Under the pieces are notes generated by a model. The model made no database searches and was not told where the DNA came from. It saw nothing but the letters and a program-made list of their open reading frames with translations. Positions 46,903-59,253 of a stretch of DNA of 64,000 nt are shown here, in pieces. Positions within the stretch are counted from its first letter, which is position 1; every line of letters starts with the position of its first letter. Made by a program: the position numbers and the translations under genes. The DNA comes from Vitellaria paradoxa (Eukaryota > Streptophyta > Magnoliopsida > Ericales > Sapotaceae). The stretch lies in the NCBI GenBank assembly GCA_019916065.1, contig CM034236.1:50372690-50436689 (forward strand), in the 5' to 3' direction.

Positions 46903-49900
46903 TTTCTATGGTGTAATATATTAGGTTTTGAGAGAGATTGTCAAGATGCGAAATGGATGAATGAGAAATTTTCTAGAAATTTTGGTTTGATTGGGATGAA
47001 CAATGGAAGTAGGTACTAAGGGTACGAGGATTTTTGCAGCTCAATAAGAACAAAAAAAAAAAAAAAATTGATGGATTCTAATTAGCAAAAGAATCTTGGG
47101 AGGCAATGTAGTTTGTTTTGTGGTTAGATTGGTTGTTAATTTTGGACGTATAATTATGGTTGTTGATCACTAGGAAGATTTTGATATAGGTTAGACTACT
47201 GGTTTTAATGAGGCATATAAAATTATTGTATAATGCATTTGTGGGGTATTGCAATTTGTCCGAAATATACTTTTGGTGGTTATATTCTTGAGGATCTTAA
47301 ACTTTTGGAATTAAGTGTATAGCGATATCGGTTTAGGAGATTTAGTGACTTTGGTAATCATATTAGGAAATTTCATTTATATGTAGAAGAAGAGTGCGTA
47401 GGGAAGTTGGTTGGGCATTTGAACAGTTGAGGATAGTAAATTATATTTTTAGTGACGAATTCATATGATTTCTATGGTGTAATAAATTAAGTTTTGAGAA
47501 AGATTGTTAAGATGCGAGTGGATGATGAATGAGAAGTTTCTGGAAATTTTGGAGTGATTGGTTGAGGTGACGATTGAGACACTGGAGGATCTATTGATAT
47601 CACGTATATTAGGTTGGAAAGGTAATTGGGATGAACAATGGAAGTAAATACTTGGGGTATAAAGATTTTTGTAGCTTAAAAAAAAAAATACATGGTGGAT
47701 CCTAATTAGCAAAAAAATCTTGGGTTATAAATGTAATTTGTTATGTGGTCCGTTTAGTTTATAATTTTGAAAGTATACTTAAGGTGGTTAATCACAAGGA
47801 AGTTTGGTGTTATAAAATTATAAGATTTTGATTCAGGTTTAGACTACTAGTTTTACCGATATGTATAAAATTATTGTATAATGTATTTGTGGAGCATTAA
47901 GATTTGCCAGAAGTATACTTTTGGTGGTTACATTTTTGGTGGTGAATTTTTATGATTTCTATAGTGTAATAAATTTTGAAAAAGATTGTTAAGCTGCGAA
48001 TGGATGATTAATGAGAGGTTTTTTGAAAATTTTGGTGTGATTGGTTGAAGTGACGATTCAAACACTGGGGGATATGTTGAGTTCATGTGTATTTAGGTGG
48101 AAAGGTAATTGGGATGAATAATGGAAGTAAATACTTGGGGTACAAAGATTGTTGCAACTCAAAAAAAAAAAAAAAAGGATAAAAAAATATTTGGTGCGTC
48201 CTCATTAGCAAAAGAATCTTGGGATATAAATGTAATTTGTTATGTGGTCAATTTAGTTTATAATTTTGGAAGTATACTTAACGATTGTTAATAACAAGGA
48301 AGTTTGGTGCAATAAATTTTTATGATTTTGATTTAGGTTTAGACTACTAGTTTTAACGAGATGTATAAAATTATTGTATAATATATTTGTGGAGTATTGA
48401 AATTTGTCTGAAGTATACTTTTGGTGGTTGTATTTTTGAGGTTCTTAAAACTTTCGGAATTATGTTGTAGAGATATTGGTTTAGGAGATTTTGTGATTTT
48501 GGTAATCATATTAAAAAATATCATGAATATTGAGAGGAAGAGTGTGTAGGGGAGTTGTTTGGGCATTTGAACTATTGGTGATGGTAAATTATATTTTTAG
48601 CGATGAATTTTTTTGATTGCTTTGGTGTATTCTATTATGTTTTGAGAAAAATTGTTAAGATGCGAATGGATGATGAATGAGAGATTTTCTGGAAATTTTG
48701 GGAGGTGATGATTCAGACACTGGAGGATATGTTGAGATCATGTGTATAGAGTGGAAAGGTAATTGGGATGAACAATGGAAGTAAATACTTGGAGTATAAA
48801 GATTTTTGCAACTCAAAAGAAAAAATTCTTCGGTGGTTCCTAATTAGCAAAAGAATATTTGAAGGCAAATGTAATTTGTTTTGTGGTTATTTTAGTTGAT
48901 AATTTTGGAAGTATAGTTACGGTGGTTAATCACAAGAAAGTTTGGTGTTATAATATGTAAGATTTTGGTTCAGGTTTGGACTACTAGTTTTAACGAGATG
49001 TATAAAATTATTATTTAATCCATTTGTGGAGTATTGAAATTATTTTTGAGGATCTAAAACTTTTGGACTTAAGTGTGTTTAGATATCGGTTTAGGAGATT
49101 AAGTGATTTTGGAAATCATATTATGAAATATCTTGAATATTTAGAAGAGTGCGTAAGGAAGTTGGTTAGGCATTTGGACAGTTGAAGATTGTAAATTATT
49201 TTTTTAGTGATGAATATATATGATTTCTTTGGTGTAATAAATTATATTTTGAGAAAGTTTGTTAACATGTGAATGGATGATGAATGAAAGATTTTCTGCA
49301 AATTTTCGTATGATTGGTTAAGGTGACGATTTAGACACTGGAGGATGTGTTGAGATCATATGTATAGAGTGGAAAGGTAATTGAGATGAACAAAGGAAGT
49401 AAATACTTGGAGTATAAAGATTTTTGCAACTCAAAAAGAAAAAAAATTATTTGGTGGATCCTAATTAGCAAAAGAATATTTGAAAGCAAATGTAATTTGT
49501 TTTGTGGTTAGTTTAGTTGATAATTTTGGAAGTATAGTTACGATTGTTAATCACAAGAAGGTTAGGTGTTATAAATATGTAAGATTTTGGTTCAGGTTGG
49601 ACTACTAGTTTTAACGAGATGTATAAAATTGTTGTACAATGCATTTGTGGAGTATTGAGATTATTTTTGAGGATCTAGAAGAAGAGTGCGTAAGGAAGTT
49701 GGTTGGGCATTTGAACAGTTGAAGATTGTAAATTATTTTCTTAGTGATGAATTTATATGATTTCTAAGGTGTAATCTATTATGTTTTGAAAAAAATTTTA
49801 AGATGCGAATGGATGATGGAAGATTTTCTAGAAAATTTGGTGTGATTGGTTGTGGTGATGATTTAGACAATGTGGTGGATATGTTGAGATCATTTGTATT

Positions 49901-50321
49901 AGAGTGGATAGATAAGTGGGATGAATAATGGAATTTAATACTTGGGGTACAAAGATTTTTGCAACTCAAAAAAAAAAATTATATATATATATATATATTT
50001 GGTGTATCCTAATTACAAAAATAATCTTGGGAGGTAAATGTAATTTATTTTGTGGTCAGTTTTGTTTATGATTTTGGAAGTATACTTATGGTTGTTAATC
50101 ACAAGGAAGTTTGGTGTTATAAATATGTAAGATTTTGATTTAGGTTTATGCTACTAGTTTCAACAAGATGTATAAAATTGTTGTATAGTGCATTTGTGGA
50201 GTGTTGAGCTTTGTCCGAAATATACTTTTTGTGGTTATATTTTTGAGAATCTTAAATTTTTAGAGTTGTGTGTAGATATTGGTTTCGGAGATTTAGTGAT
50301 TTTGGTAATCATATTTGGAGA

Positions 50322-51910
50322 TGTTGGCCCAAGGTTTATAAAGTTAGTTTTATAATTGATTTTGATGATAACAAATATTGAATTAAATTTTCACAATAAA
50401 TTTTCAAATAGACATTGTAAGAAATGTTACAATTCATTTGATAGATTCAAGATAATAGAGTTGGAAGAGATTGATTTTATTTTTTAGATATTTTTACATA
50501 ATTTGGATGATGGAATAAATGAATTTCAAAGTTTGGAGTAATAAAAATCAAAGTAAGATGAATATTTGAACTAGAGGTTAACTCGGATAAACAGAGAAAT
50601 CAGACACGTGTTAGTATATAGATAATATCTTAAGATCCAACGGTTCAATTTTCATAAAATTTTAACATAGTAAACTAGACTTCCATATCTACAACTTTAC
50701 CGAAGGGAGATTTTTGTGAATCTGACGTTAAGGTATCAAAACATGAGTTGGAACATTAGGCATTACAGAAAAGTTTTTAATTCTGGATTCTGGAGCTAGT
50801 CTTAGCTTTTGAGACATAACTCATACTCTACAACTTTAAAAATTCTGATTTTTGGTGTGTGAAAAGAAGACTCAAAAAGCTACAACTTTTGTAGTTTAAG
50901 TTTCTTCTAATTCTAAAAGTATCCTAGTGAAACGGAAGCTTAAACGGGAAACACAGATTCAGAATGTCAGAAAAAGCTATCAGAAGCTGGTCTCGGTTCA
51001 GAAGCCATATCTGACTATCTAACCGTTGGATGGAGCTCAAAATTTGACATGTGATAGGTGACTTATATATCTACAAAGTCTTCACTCTGAGGCAATGTCA
51101 GATTTGAACGTTCTGAGGGTGAAAAACGGTCACAAATATATCTCAGAAAATCTGAATCTGAAAGACAGCATTGGAAGCAAGGAAATTCAATTTCTTTCAA
51201 GGGCAAAAGTGTCTTTTCACTTAGTAACGGCCATTTGCAGATTTTCATCTATAAATAGAGCCTCAAACTCAGATTCAAGAGGAGGATCAAGGCAAGAAAG
51301 AAGTGCTTACAAAGAGATACAAGAAATTCTATAACTTTGCAAACATAGAGTGATTTCTTCTCACATTTGTGCTTCATCTTTCATATTCAACTTGTGAGAG
51401 TTTCTTTTTGATTTGATTGAGTTTTAAACTCATCATTATTGTTGTAAGAAAGGGAAATTTAAGGCCCTTTTAATTTGTGAGAGTTGGGTGAGCTCTTGTT
51501 GGTTTTGGTTCAAGTGTTAGGACCAAAACAAGAGACTTTCTTTGAGAGAGACTTGTGTGAGTGATTTGGGGATAAAATCACTTGGAAAAGGTTTCCAGCA
51601 CCTTGGGAAGCTAGTGTGTAATAAGCTCTTCAAAGAATAGTGGAGAAATCTCAAGGAAGGCCTTGGGGGAGTGGACGTAGGCAACATTGAAGCCGAACCA
51701 CTATAAATCGATTGTGTTTGCTTCTCTTCCCTTCTCTTTATATTTATTGCAAATACTAGCACTCACTCTTCATTCACAATTATTGAATAATTTTTTTTTG
51801 GTACATTTCATATTCATCTTGACATATTTGTTTTAGGGTTGAAATTTTTATTTGTAAAATTTTTAAGCAACCCTATTCACCCCCCTCTAGTGTTGCTATT
51901 TGGGACAACA
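50322..51910 (+). mobile_element. Solo LTR (1589 bp) in the satellite, copia/Sirevirus-like
   Basis: Begins TGTTGGCCCAAGG and ends TTTGGGACAACA, with TGTTG/CAACA termini. It is flanked by the 5 bp duplication GGAGA (50317-50321 and 51911-51915), which splits a satellite unit. A TATA-like CTATAAATAGAGCC is at 51249. The 3' part contains AACCCTATTCACCCCCCTCT, a motif I associate with long Sirevirus-type copia LTRs. No coding region is present, so it is a solo LTR. Confidence 0.88.
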
Positions 51911-53818
51911 GGAGATATCATATATATTTAGAGGAAGATTGCGTAGGGAAGTTGGTTGGGCATTTGAATAGTTGAAGATTGTGAATTATATTTTTACTGA
52001 CGAATTTATATGATTTCTATGGTGTAATAAATTAAGTTTTAGGAAAGATTGTTAAGATGTGAATGGATGATGAATGAGAGATTTTCTGGAAATTTTGGTT
52101 TGATTGGTTGAGGTGACGATTCAAACACTAGAGGATATGTTTGAGATTATGTGTGTTAGGGTGGAAAGGCAATTGGGATGAACAATGGAAGTAAGTACAT
52201 GGAGTATGAAAATTTTTGCAGCTCAAAAAGATAAAAAGAAATTTGGTGGATTCTAATTTGCAAAAGAATCTTGGGAGGCAATGTATTTTTTTTTTTTTTT
52301 TTGTGGTCAGCTTAATTGTTAATTTTGAAATTATGCTTTGGTTGTTAGTCACAAGGAAGATTTTGGTACAAGTTTAGACTATTAGTTTTAACAAGACGTA
52401 TAAAATTATTGTATAATGCATTTGTGAAGTATTGAGATTTGTCCGAAGTATACTTTCGGTGGTTATATTTTCGAGGATCTTAAACTTTTGGAATTGTGTG
52501 TAGATATCGGTTTAGGAGATTTAGTGATTTTGATAAGCATATTAGGAAATATCATATATATTTAGAAGAAGAGTTTGTAGGGAAGTTTTTTTTTTTTTAT
52601 TTAAAAAAAAAGTTTATACGGAAGTTGGTTGGGCATTTGAATAGTTGAGGATAGTAAATTATATTTTTAGTGATGAATTTATATGATTTCTTTGAAGTAG
52701 TAAATTAAGTTTTGAGAAAAATTGTTAAGATGTGAATGGATGGTGAATGAGAGGTTTTCTGGAAATTTTGGTGTGATTGGTTGAGGTGACGATTGAGACA
52801 TTGGAGGATATATTGATATCATGTGTATTAGGAGGGAAACGTAATTGGGTTAAGCAATGGAAGTAAATATTTGGGGTACAAAGATTTTTGCAGCTCACAA
52901 AATTAAAAAAAAAAAAGAAAAGAAAATATTTGGTGGATCCTAATTAGCAAAAGAATCTTGGGTTATAAATGTAATTTGTTATGTGGTTCGTTTAGTTTGT
53001 AATTTTGAAAGTATACTTACGGTTGTTAATCACAAGGGGTGTTATAAAGTTACAAGATTTTGGTTCAGGTTTAGACTAGTAGTTTTAACGGGTTGTATAA
53101 AATTATTGTATGATGCATTTGTGGAGGATTGAGATTTGGTAAAAATATACTTTTGGTGGTTATATTTTGGGTAATCTTAAACTTTCGGAACTAAGTGTGT
53201 ATAGATGTTAGTGTGGGAGATTTAGTGATTTTGGTAATCATATTAAAAAATATCATGATTATTTAGAAGAAGAGTGTGTAGAGAAGTTGGTTGGGCATTT
53301 GAATTGTTGAAGATAATAAATTATATTTTTGGTGATGAATTTTTATGATTTCGATGATGTAATAAATTGAGTTGGTGAGAGATTGTTAAGTTACAAATGG
53401 ATTATGTGAGAGGTTTTCTAGAAATTCTAGTGTGATTGGCTTGAGGTAACGATTTTGACACTAGAAGATATGTTGAGAGCATGTGTATTAGGGTGGAAAG
53501 GTAATTGGGATGAACAATGGAAGTAAATATTTGGGGTTCAAAGATTTTTGCAGCTAAAAAAAAAAAAAAAAAAATTGCTCAATCCTAATTAGCAAAAGAA
53601 TCTTGGGACATAAAGGGAATTTGTTATGTGGTCAGTTTAGTTTATAATTTTGGAAGTATACTTAAGATTGTTAATCACAAGGAAATTCGGTTTAATAAAT
53701 TTTTATGATTTTAATTCAGGTTTAGACTACTAATTTTAACAAGATGTATAAAATTGTTGTGTAAGATACCCAATGACATATATGGGACAGGGACAGCAAG
53801 ACTTGGTTAAATGACTTG

Positions 53819-54206
53819 TGAAGGATTAAAAGTCACAAACACAATTCTATTCGGGTAAAGTAAGAAAAGCCGAAAGAAGAACGATGCAATCTTTTTTAAT
53901 TGATACAAAACAAGCAAACGAAAAACCAGAAACAATGACGGGACAAAGGCTTCAAAAACCAAAACAACCAAACTTATATTTTTATTGTTTCTTAGGCACT
54001 AGAGGCGGCAGGCCTTTTTGTAAGTTTGTCTTAGGGTTTTTCGTGCACACACAACTGCAGTAGTACTGCATATATGTAGCAAACTTAAAAGCCAATATTT
54101 GGAAAGTAACAACCAAACAAATTAGGACAAATAACCAAAACCAATTCTAATTTGGATTTCCGGCCAACTGTCTAGAAGGTTCTAGATTTTGGTTTAATAT
54201 TTTACA
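53819..54206 (-). repeat. 3' LTR of the 5 kb copia element
   Basis: 388 bp, paired with 58455-58842. The element's transcript reads leftward, so this is the downstream LTR. Confidence 0.92.
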
Positions 54207-57200
54207 TTGCCTCCCTTAAACCAAAAATCTTCGAACTTGATCATGCCTAACATTTTCTTCGACTTCATAAATGACTCCAACTTGAGTGGCTTCGTAAGAA
54301 TGTCAGCAACTTGATATTCAGTCTTGCAATAATCAATGGCAATCTCCGTGTCTTGTGCCAATTCACGAATGAAGTGAAATTTAATGTCAATGTGCTTACT
54401 TTGCCCATGGAAAACAGGATTCTTCGTCAATTCAATTGTAGACTTGCTATCACAAAATATCTTGGTAGGGCCATCTTGCTTGTGTTGTAGAAACCCAAGC
54501 ATTCTTCTCAACCACAATGCTTGAGTGGCACTACTTGCTGCTGCAATGTACTCTGCTTCAATGGTAGACAGAGCCACCACTTGTTTCTTGGATAACTCAG
54601 AAAATACACCATTACCCAAATAAAATTCATAACCTGAAGTACTCCTCCTTCGTATCATATCATCGGCCCAATCACTATCTATAAATCCAACAAGACTAGT
54701 ATTATTAGCACACGAATAAAAAATGCCATCGGATTGTGTACCTCGAACGTATCTCAAAATTCTCTTTGCAGCTTGCAAGTGGGATTCGCGTGGAGATTCC
54801 ATAAATCTACTAATCAAACTAACACCATACGTAATGTCAGGTCTTGTAGAAGTCAAGTATCTGAGACTCCCCACTAAGCTCCTAAAATAAGTAGCATCAA
54901 CAAATTCGCCAGTGCCATCTTTTGTCAGCTTCAATTTTTCTTCAACAGGGGTCATCATTGGCTTAGCAACATCCATCTTAAATCTCTACAAAATATCACC
55001 AGCATATTTTTTCCATGAAATAAAAATCCCGCCATCCGTCTGACAAACTTCAATACCAAGAAAGTAAAACATCAATCCCAAATTTGTCATCTCAAATTGA
55101 CTAGTCATGGCCTCCCTGAATTCAGAAATTTAGAATTGTTGCTTGTAAAAATTAAATCATCCACATACAAGCATACAATGAGAACATCTCCTCCATTATT
55201 GAATTTGATGTACAAAGTATGCTCATAAGGGCATCTCTGAAAACCATTATCCACAAAATTAGAATCAATACGAGTGTCCCAAGCTCGAGGAGCTTGTTTC
55301 AAGCCATACAATGCCTTTTTCAACTTGTAAACTTTATCTTCTTGACCCTTTTAACATAACCTGTTGGTTGCTCAACATACACTTCCTCTTCAAGAATACC
55401 ATTAAAAAATGTAGATTTCACATCCATTTGATAAATTTTCCAACGATTATTGGTGGCAAGAGAAATAATCATACGAACAGTGTCAAGTCTGGCAACAGGT
55501 GCAAAGATCTCAAAATAATCAATACCTGCCTTCTGCTTGTACCCTTTGACAACCAACCTCGCCTTACCTCTCCAGTAGGTTTGAATTTGGTCTTGTACAC
55601 CCACTTGATTCCTATTGGTTTCTTTGCAAGTGAAAGTGTAGTCAACTCTTATGTGCTGTTCTTCTCAATGGCATGAATTTCCTCATCCATTGCTCGAACC
55701 CAATGATCCTCTTTGATAGCTTCCTCAAACGCCATAGGATTACAATCTAGAAACAATGCAAAATTCACAATATCTTCATCAGATAAATCATTATCATTAC
55801 CAACAACATAATCATTCAATTTAGCTGGCAAGTGGCGTTGTCTCTGTGGACGACTGGATGACCATGTGACTGCATAGTCTGTTCCTCGGGCTGTTTAGAA
55901 CTCCCATCCACAATTAAAGGTGGATGTTTTGATGATGTTTCAGGCTCTTTTTTAGACCAATCCCAAGCACCCTGTTCATAAAAAATGACATCCCTACTAA
56001 TAATCACCTTCCTGGTATTAGGATTGAACAACTTGTACCCAGTTGTCTCATGACTAGAGCCAATGAAAATACATCTTTCTGCCTTGTCGTCTAATTTCTT
56101 CCTCAAAGCATTTGGAACATGGGCATGGGCAAGACAACCAAATACTTTTAAATGAGAAATATTTGGTTTCTTACCAGTCCAAATTTCCTGTGGAGTCCTT
56201 CCAAAATTACACCGTGTAAGACACTTGTTTAAAACATAAATAGCACAAGAAACAGTTTCTGCCCAAAAACCTTTGGGAATATTTTTGGAGTGCATCATTG
56301 ATCTCACCATATCCATCACAGTTCCATTTTTTCTCTCAGCCACACCATTCTACTGAGGAGTGTATCTAGTTGTCAGCTGATGTTTAATGCCATATTTTGC
56401 CAAATAATCATCACAAACAAGAAATTCAGTGCCTTTGTTAGTTCTCAAAATTTTAATAAAGTAGCCACTCTGCTTGTCAACATAAACTTGAATCTTTTGA
56501 ACACATCACATGCATCACATTTATTTTTTGAAAAATACACCCAAGTCTTCCTACTATAATCATCAATGAATGAAATAAAATATTTGCTACCACCATTAGG
56601 AGTCTCAACTGAACACAAATTTGACTAAATCAACTCCAATGGTCTTTTAGCTCTCCAGGCCTTGTCTTTTGGAAAAGGATCTTTATGCTTTTTTCCCAAA
56701 ATAAAAGACTCACATTGTTTGTGAGGAAAATCAACAACAGGCAATCCAACAACCAATTTTTTTTGTGCAAGAAATTTCAGAAGGAATTCTCTTATCCCAT
56801 TCAGAAGGATCTCATCTCAAAATTATCCATGACTGTTTATGTCTCTAGCATATGACCACTTGATGAAATTTGGAGGGAAGGCGCCTGGGTTATAGAAAGG
56901 GAAGGGACCAAGCTCAAAGTCAGAGGCGGCTCAGCAGGGAAGGAATGGGAAATCGTTAAGGATGACTTCTTTGTTGGCGACTCCCCAAATTTAAGTGCCC
57001 AAAACGTAAATGCCACAGCCAATTATCATCAAAAACCATAGAACTAAAGCAAGGTAAATGACCATGGTTAAGAGAAAGAGGCCACAAACGACTACGGTTC
57101 ATTTTTATCTTGGCAATTAGTCCCAATTTATCATCAATGATAGTACCAATACCACATTTAAAATGCAAATCATATCCTTTTTCAGACAACTGCCCCAAAC

Positions 57201-58440
57201 TCAACAAATTGTGACAAAGACTAGGCATATAAAACGCATCAGAGATAAAATTAGAAGAACCATCATTCAAGGTAATTTTAATTTTTCCCTTTCCAAGAGC
57301 AAGAGCAAGCACCTTGGCATTATTCCCAAATTTCACAAAAGTTTTAAAAGATTTATCTAAATTAGCAAACATCTCCTTACTCCCACACATGTGATTGCTA
57401 CAGTCAGAGTCAATAAATCATTCATTCAATTTATTTTCTTCAATCCCAGAACTAGAAAATAACAGTCTCCTGTTTATCGCCAGTATTTTCAGCTAGCATT
57501 GGGTGCACATCTCCATTACCAGATTTATTAGACCAACACTCAAATTGATAACCACAGCAATAACACTGAACTTTAGATCTATCTCACCTTTGAAAATTGT
57601 TTTGCTGATTATTCTATTGATTATTCTGTTGTTCCCTATTAAAATTATTTCTCTGTTGAAGAGGAACATTACCTCTACCATGACCTCTAAAATTGCCTCT
57701 ACCTGCACGTCCTCTACCTCTGAAATTCTGTCGATTTAATTTAGCTTGATCTTTTTTTTCTTTAAGGTTGATCCACCTTGGACTATTGATTCAGGGACAT
57801 CTCATAAGTCACCTACTCTCCTTCTAAAATCTAAATCTGGCAGGCTCAAAGTAGTCAAGTCCTTGGTGGCCCCAAGAAACCGTCTTCTTAGTGTGAAATT
57901 TTGTGCTTAGGGGCTGTAAGATTTTTTCAACAACTTTAACTTCTTCCGGCTCTTTACCATTGGTCCGCATCCCATTAACAATGTCCTTAATCCTTGCCAT
58001 AAATTCTTTAATGGACTTTGTTGATTTCATCTGGGCCAACTTGTACTGCCTCCTAAATTCTTACAATTTAATTTTCTTCACATCAGCGGAACCTTGATTT
58101 GAATTAACCAAAATTGTTCAAGCCTCCTTCACCATTTTTGCATGCATAAATTTATTAAATACATGCAATTGGACTTTGGTGTTAAGGCAAGTACCGGGCC
58201 TTGCGATCCAATTGTCTATTTTTTTCCAACTCCTTGAGTGCTTCATCTGTCAATTTAGTTATGTCTGCAGGTTCTTCAAATCCCCTCTCAATGATGGGCC
58301 AAATTCTTGTACACTAGAAAAAATCCTCCATCTGTTTACGGCAAGCCTCAATTATTTTTGCCATCAAAGACAAAAATGGGGCACTCATATAAAAAATATA
58401 AATTATCCATGGATTAATTTTTGCAGGGTCTCACACAAAG
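54194..58440 (-). pseudogene. Copia gag-pol polyprotein, degenerate
   Basis: Domains in order, reading leftward. Gag (KSIKEFMARIKDIVNGMRTN, about 58030-57830). A CCHC-like knuckle (CYCCG, about 57570). Protease (DSDCSNHMCG near 57395, with the usual DSG changed to DSD). Pre-integrase (LWHLRFGHLNL, about 56980). Integrase with KNGTVMDMVRSMM and FGRTPQEIWTGKKPNISHLK (56343-55900). Reverse transcriptase ([35 protein letters not shown], and LYVDDLIF with intact YVDD, 55604-55105). The connection and RNase H (PDITYGVSLISRF, FIDSDWADD, STIEAEYIAAA, 54976-54194). The last ORF is 260 codons and uninterrupted. The other domains are split by stops, so it is non-functional. Confidence 0.93.
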
Positions 58441-58454
58441 CTCTGATACCAATT

Positions 58455-58842
58455 TGAAGGATTAAAAGTCACAAACACAATTCTATTCGGGTAAAGTAAG
58501 AATAACCGAAACAAGAACGACACAATCTATTTTAATTGATACAGAACAAACAAACGAAAAATGAAAGACAATGATGGGACAAAGGCTTCAAAAACCAAAA
58601 CAACCAAACTTATTTTTTTTTATTGTTTCTTAAGCACTGGAGGCGGCAAACCTTTTTGTAAGTTTGAGGGTTTTTCGTGCGCACACACGATTGCAGTAGT
58701 ACTGCATATATATAACAAACTTAAAAGACAATATTTGGGAAGTAACAACCAAACTAATTAGGACAAATAACCAAAACCAATTCTAATTTGGATTTCCGGC
58801 CAACCATCTAGAAGGTTCTAGATTTTGGTTTAATATTCTACA
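58455..58842 (-). repeat. 5' LTR of the 5 kb copia element
   Basis: 388 bp, next to the primer-binding site (complement of GCTCTGATACCA at 58439-58450). Same ends as the partner LTR. Confidence 0.92.
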
Positions 58843-59165
58843 ACTTGTACATGGCACAGGGATAAAATAGATTTAGTTGAGCAATTGTTGGGTTACCTTA
58901 ACTAAAGATTAGGATTGAAAACGTTTACTATTTAGGACAAATCTAGGGGTCTAAAGCATGTTAGGTCCCGTATTATGGCTAAGACATCAGAATATCAAAC
59001 CAATGACTTTAGTCCCACTTGAATCTTTCAGTCATTCATGGGACAACTATGGTGACAGGAAATGTGAGTTTGATAATAGTTTAGCCTACGGACTTTGAAT
59101 GAATTTTCAGTTTTTATATTGTTGCCGTTGGTTGGCTTCTAACTTTGGTTGAATGTTTAATGCAG

Positions 59166-59253
59166 ACATCACTCCATGGAAGCTGCCCGGTAATTTTGAG
59201 GGTAGAAGTGGGTAGCCACAAAGTGGCTCAGGGATCAAGGACGGTATAAGTAA
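59166..59253 (+). pseudogene. P4H exon 8 pseudo-copy
   Basis: Preceded by the same TTTAATGCAG acceptor as the real exon at 25351, it reads TSLHGSCPVI, then a one-base insertion (ATTTTGAGGGTAGAAG versus ATTTCAGGAGAGAAG) shifts the frame. The bases for EKWVATKWLRDQGRY are still present but out of frame. Exons 1-7 have no copy in the window. It is a silent fragment carried by the segmental duplication. Confidence 0.9.

Larger units (their letters stand above)
39503..53762 (+). repeat. Satellite array: about twenty ~630 bp tandem units
   Basis: The landmark GGTGGATCCTAATTAGC recurs at about 39548, 40474, 41098, 41754, 42381, 43026, 43948, 44590, 45216, 45842, 46484, 47068, 47693, 48192, 48833, 49456, 50002, 52244, 52936 and 53575. 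Most spacings are 620-660 bp; short ones reflect partial deletions, and the 922 bp step near 43026 includes a partial duplication. Each unit has an A-rich tract, then GGATCC, a GTATACTTACGGTTGTTAATC block, a region open for ~78 codons in some units, and a stretch encoding TIQTLEDMLRSCVLEWKGNW. The last matches the integrase of Ty3/gypsy elements (normally SERTIQTLEDMLRACV). A solo LTR interrupts the array at 50322-51910. Confidence 0.92.
53819..58842 (-). mobile_element. Near full-length Ty1/copia element (5.0 kb)
   Basis: Two 388 bp LTRs (53819-54206 and 58455-58842) begin TGAAGGATT and end in TACA. The target duplication ACTTG lies at 53814-53818 and 58843-58847. On the - strand, a primer-binding site TGGTATCAGAGC lies next to the right LTR (58439-58452) and a polypurine tract TTTAAGGGAGGC next to the left. 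Gag, protease, integrase, reverse transcriptase and RNase H all follow in copia order but with frameshifts and stops. The LTRs differ at roughly 30 positions by eye, so the element is not recent. Confidence 0.95.

Noticed and set aside
41520..49969. Several minus-strand ORFs of 65-83 codons in the satellite
   Set aside because: They recur because the unit recurs. Their content (Ser, His, Asn and Ile rich) looks like antisense of AT-rich DNA, and no family is recognised.
57503..57739. Plus-strand ORFs inside the 5 kb copia element
   Set aside because: Antisense shadows of gag-pol.
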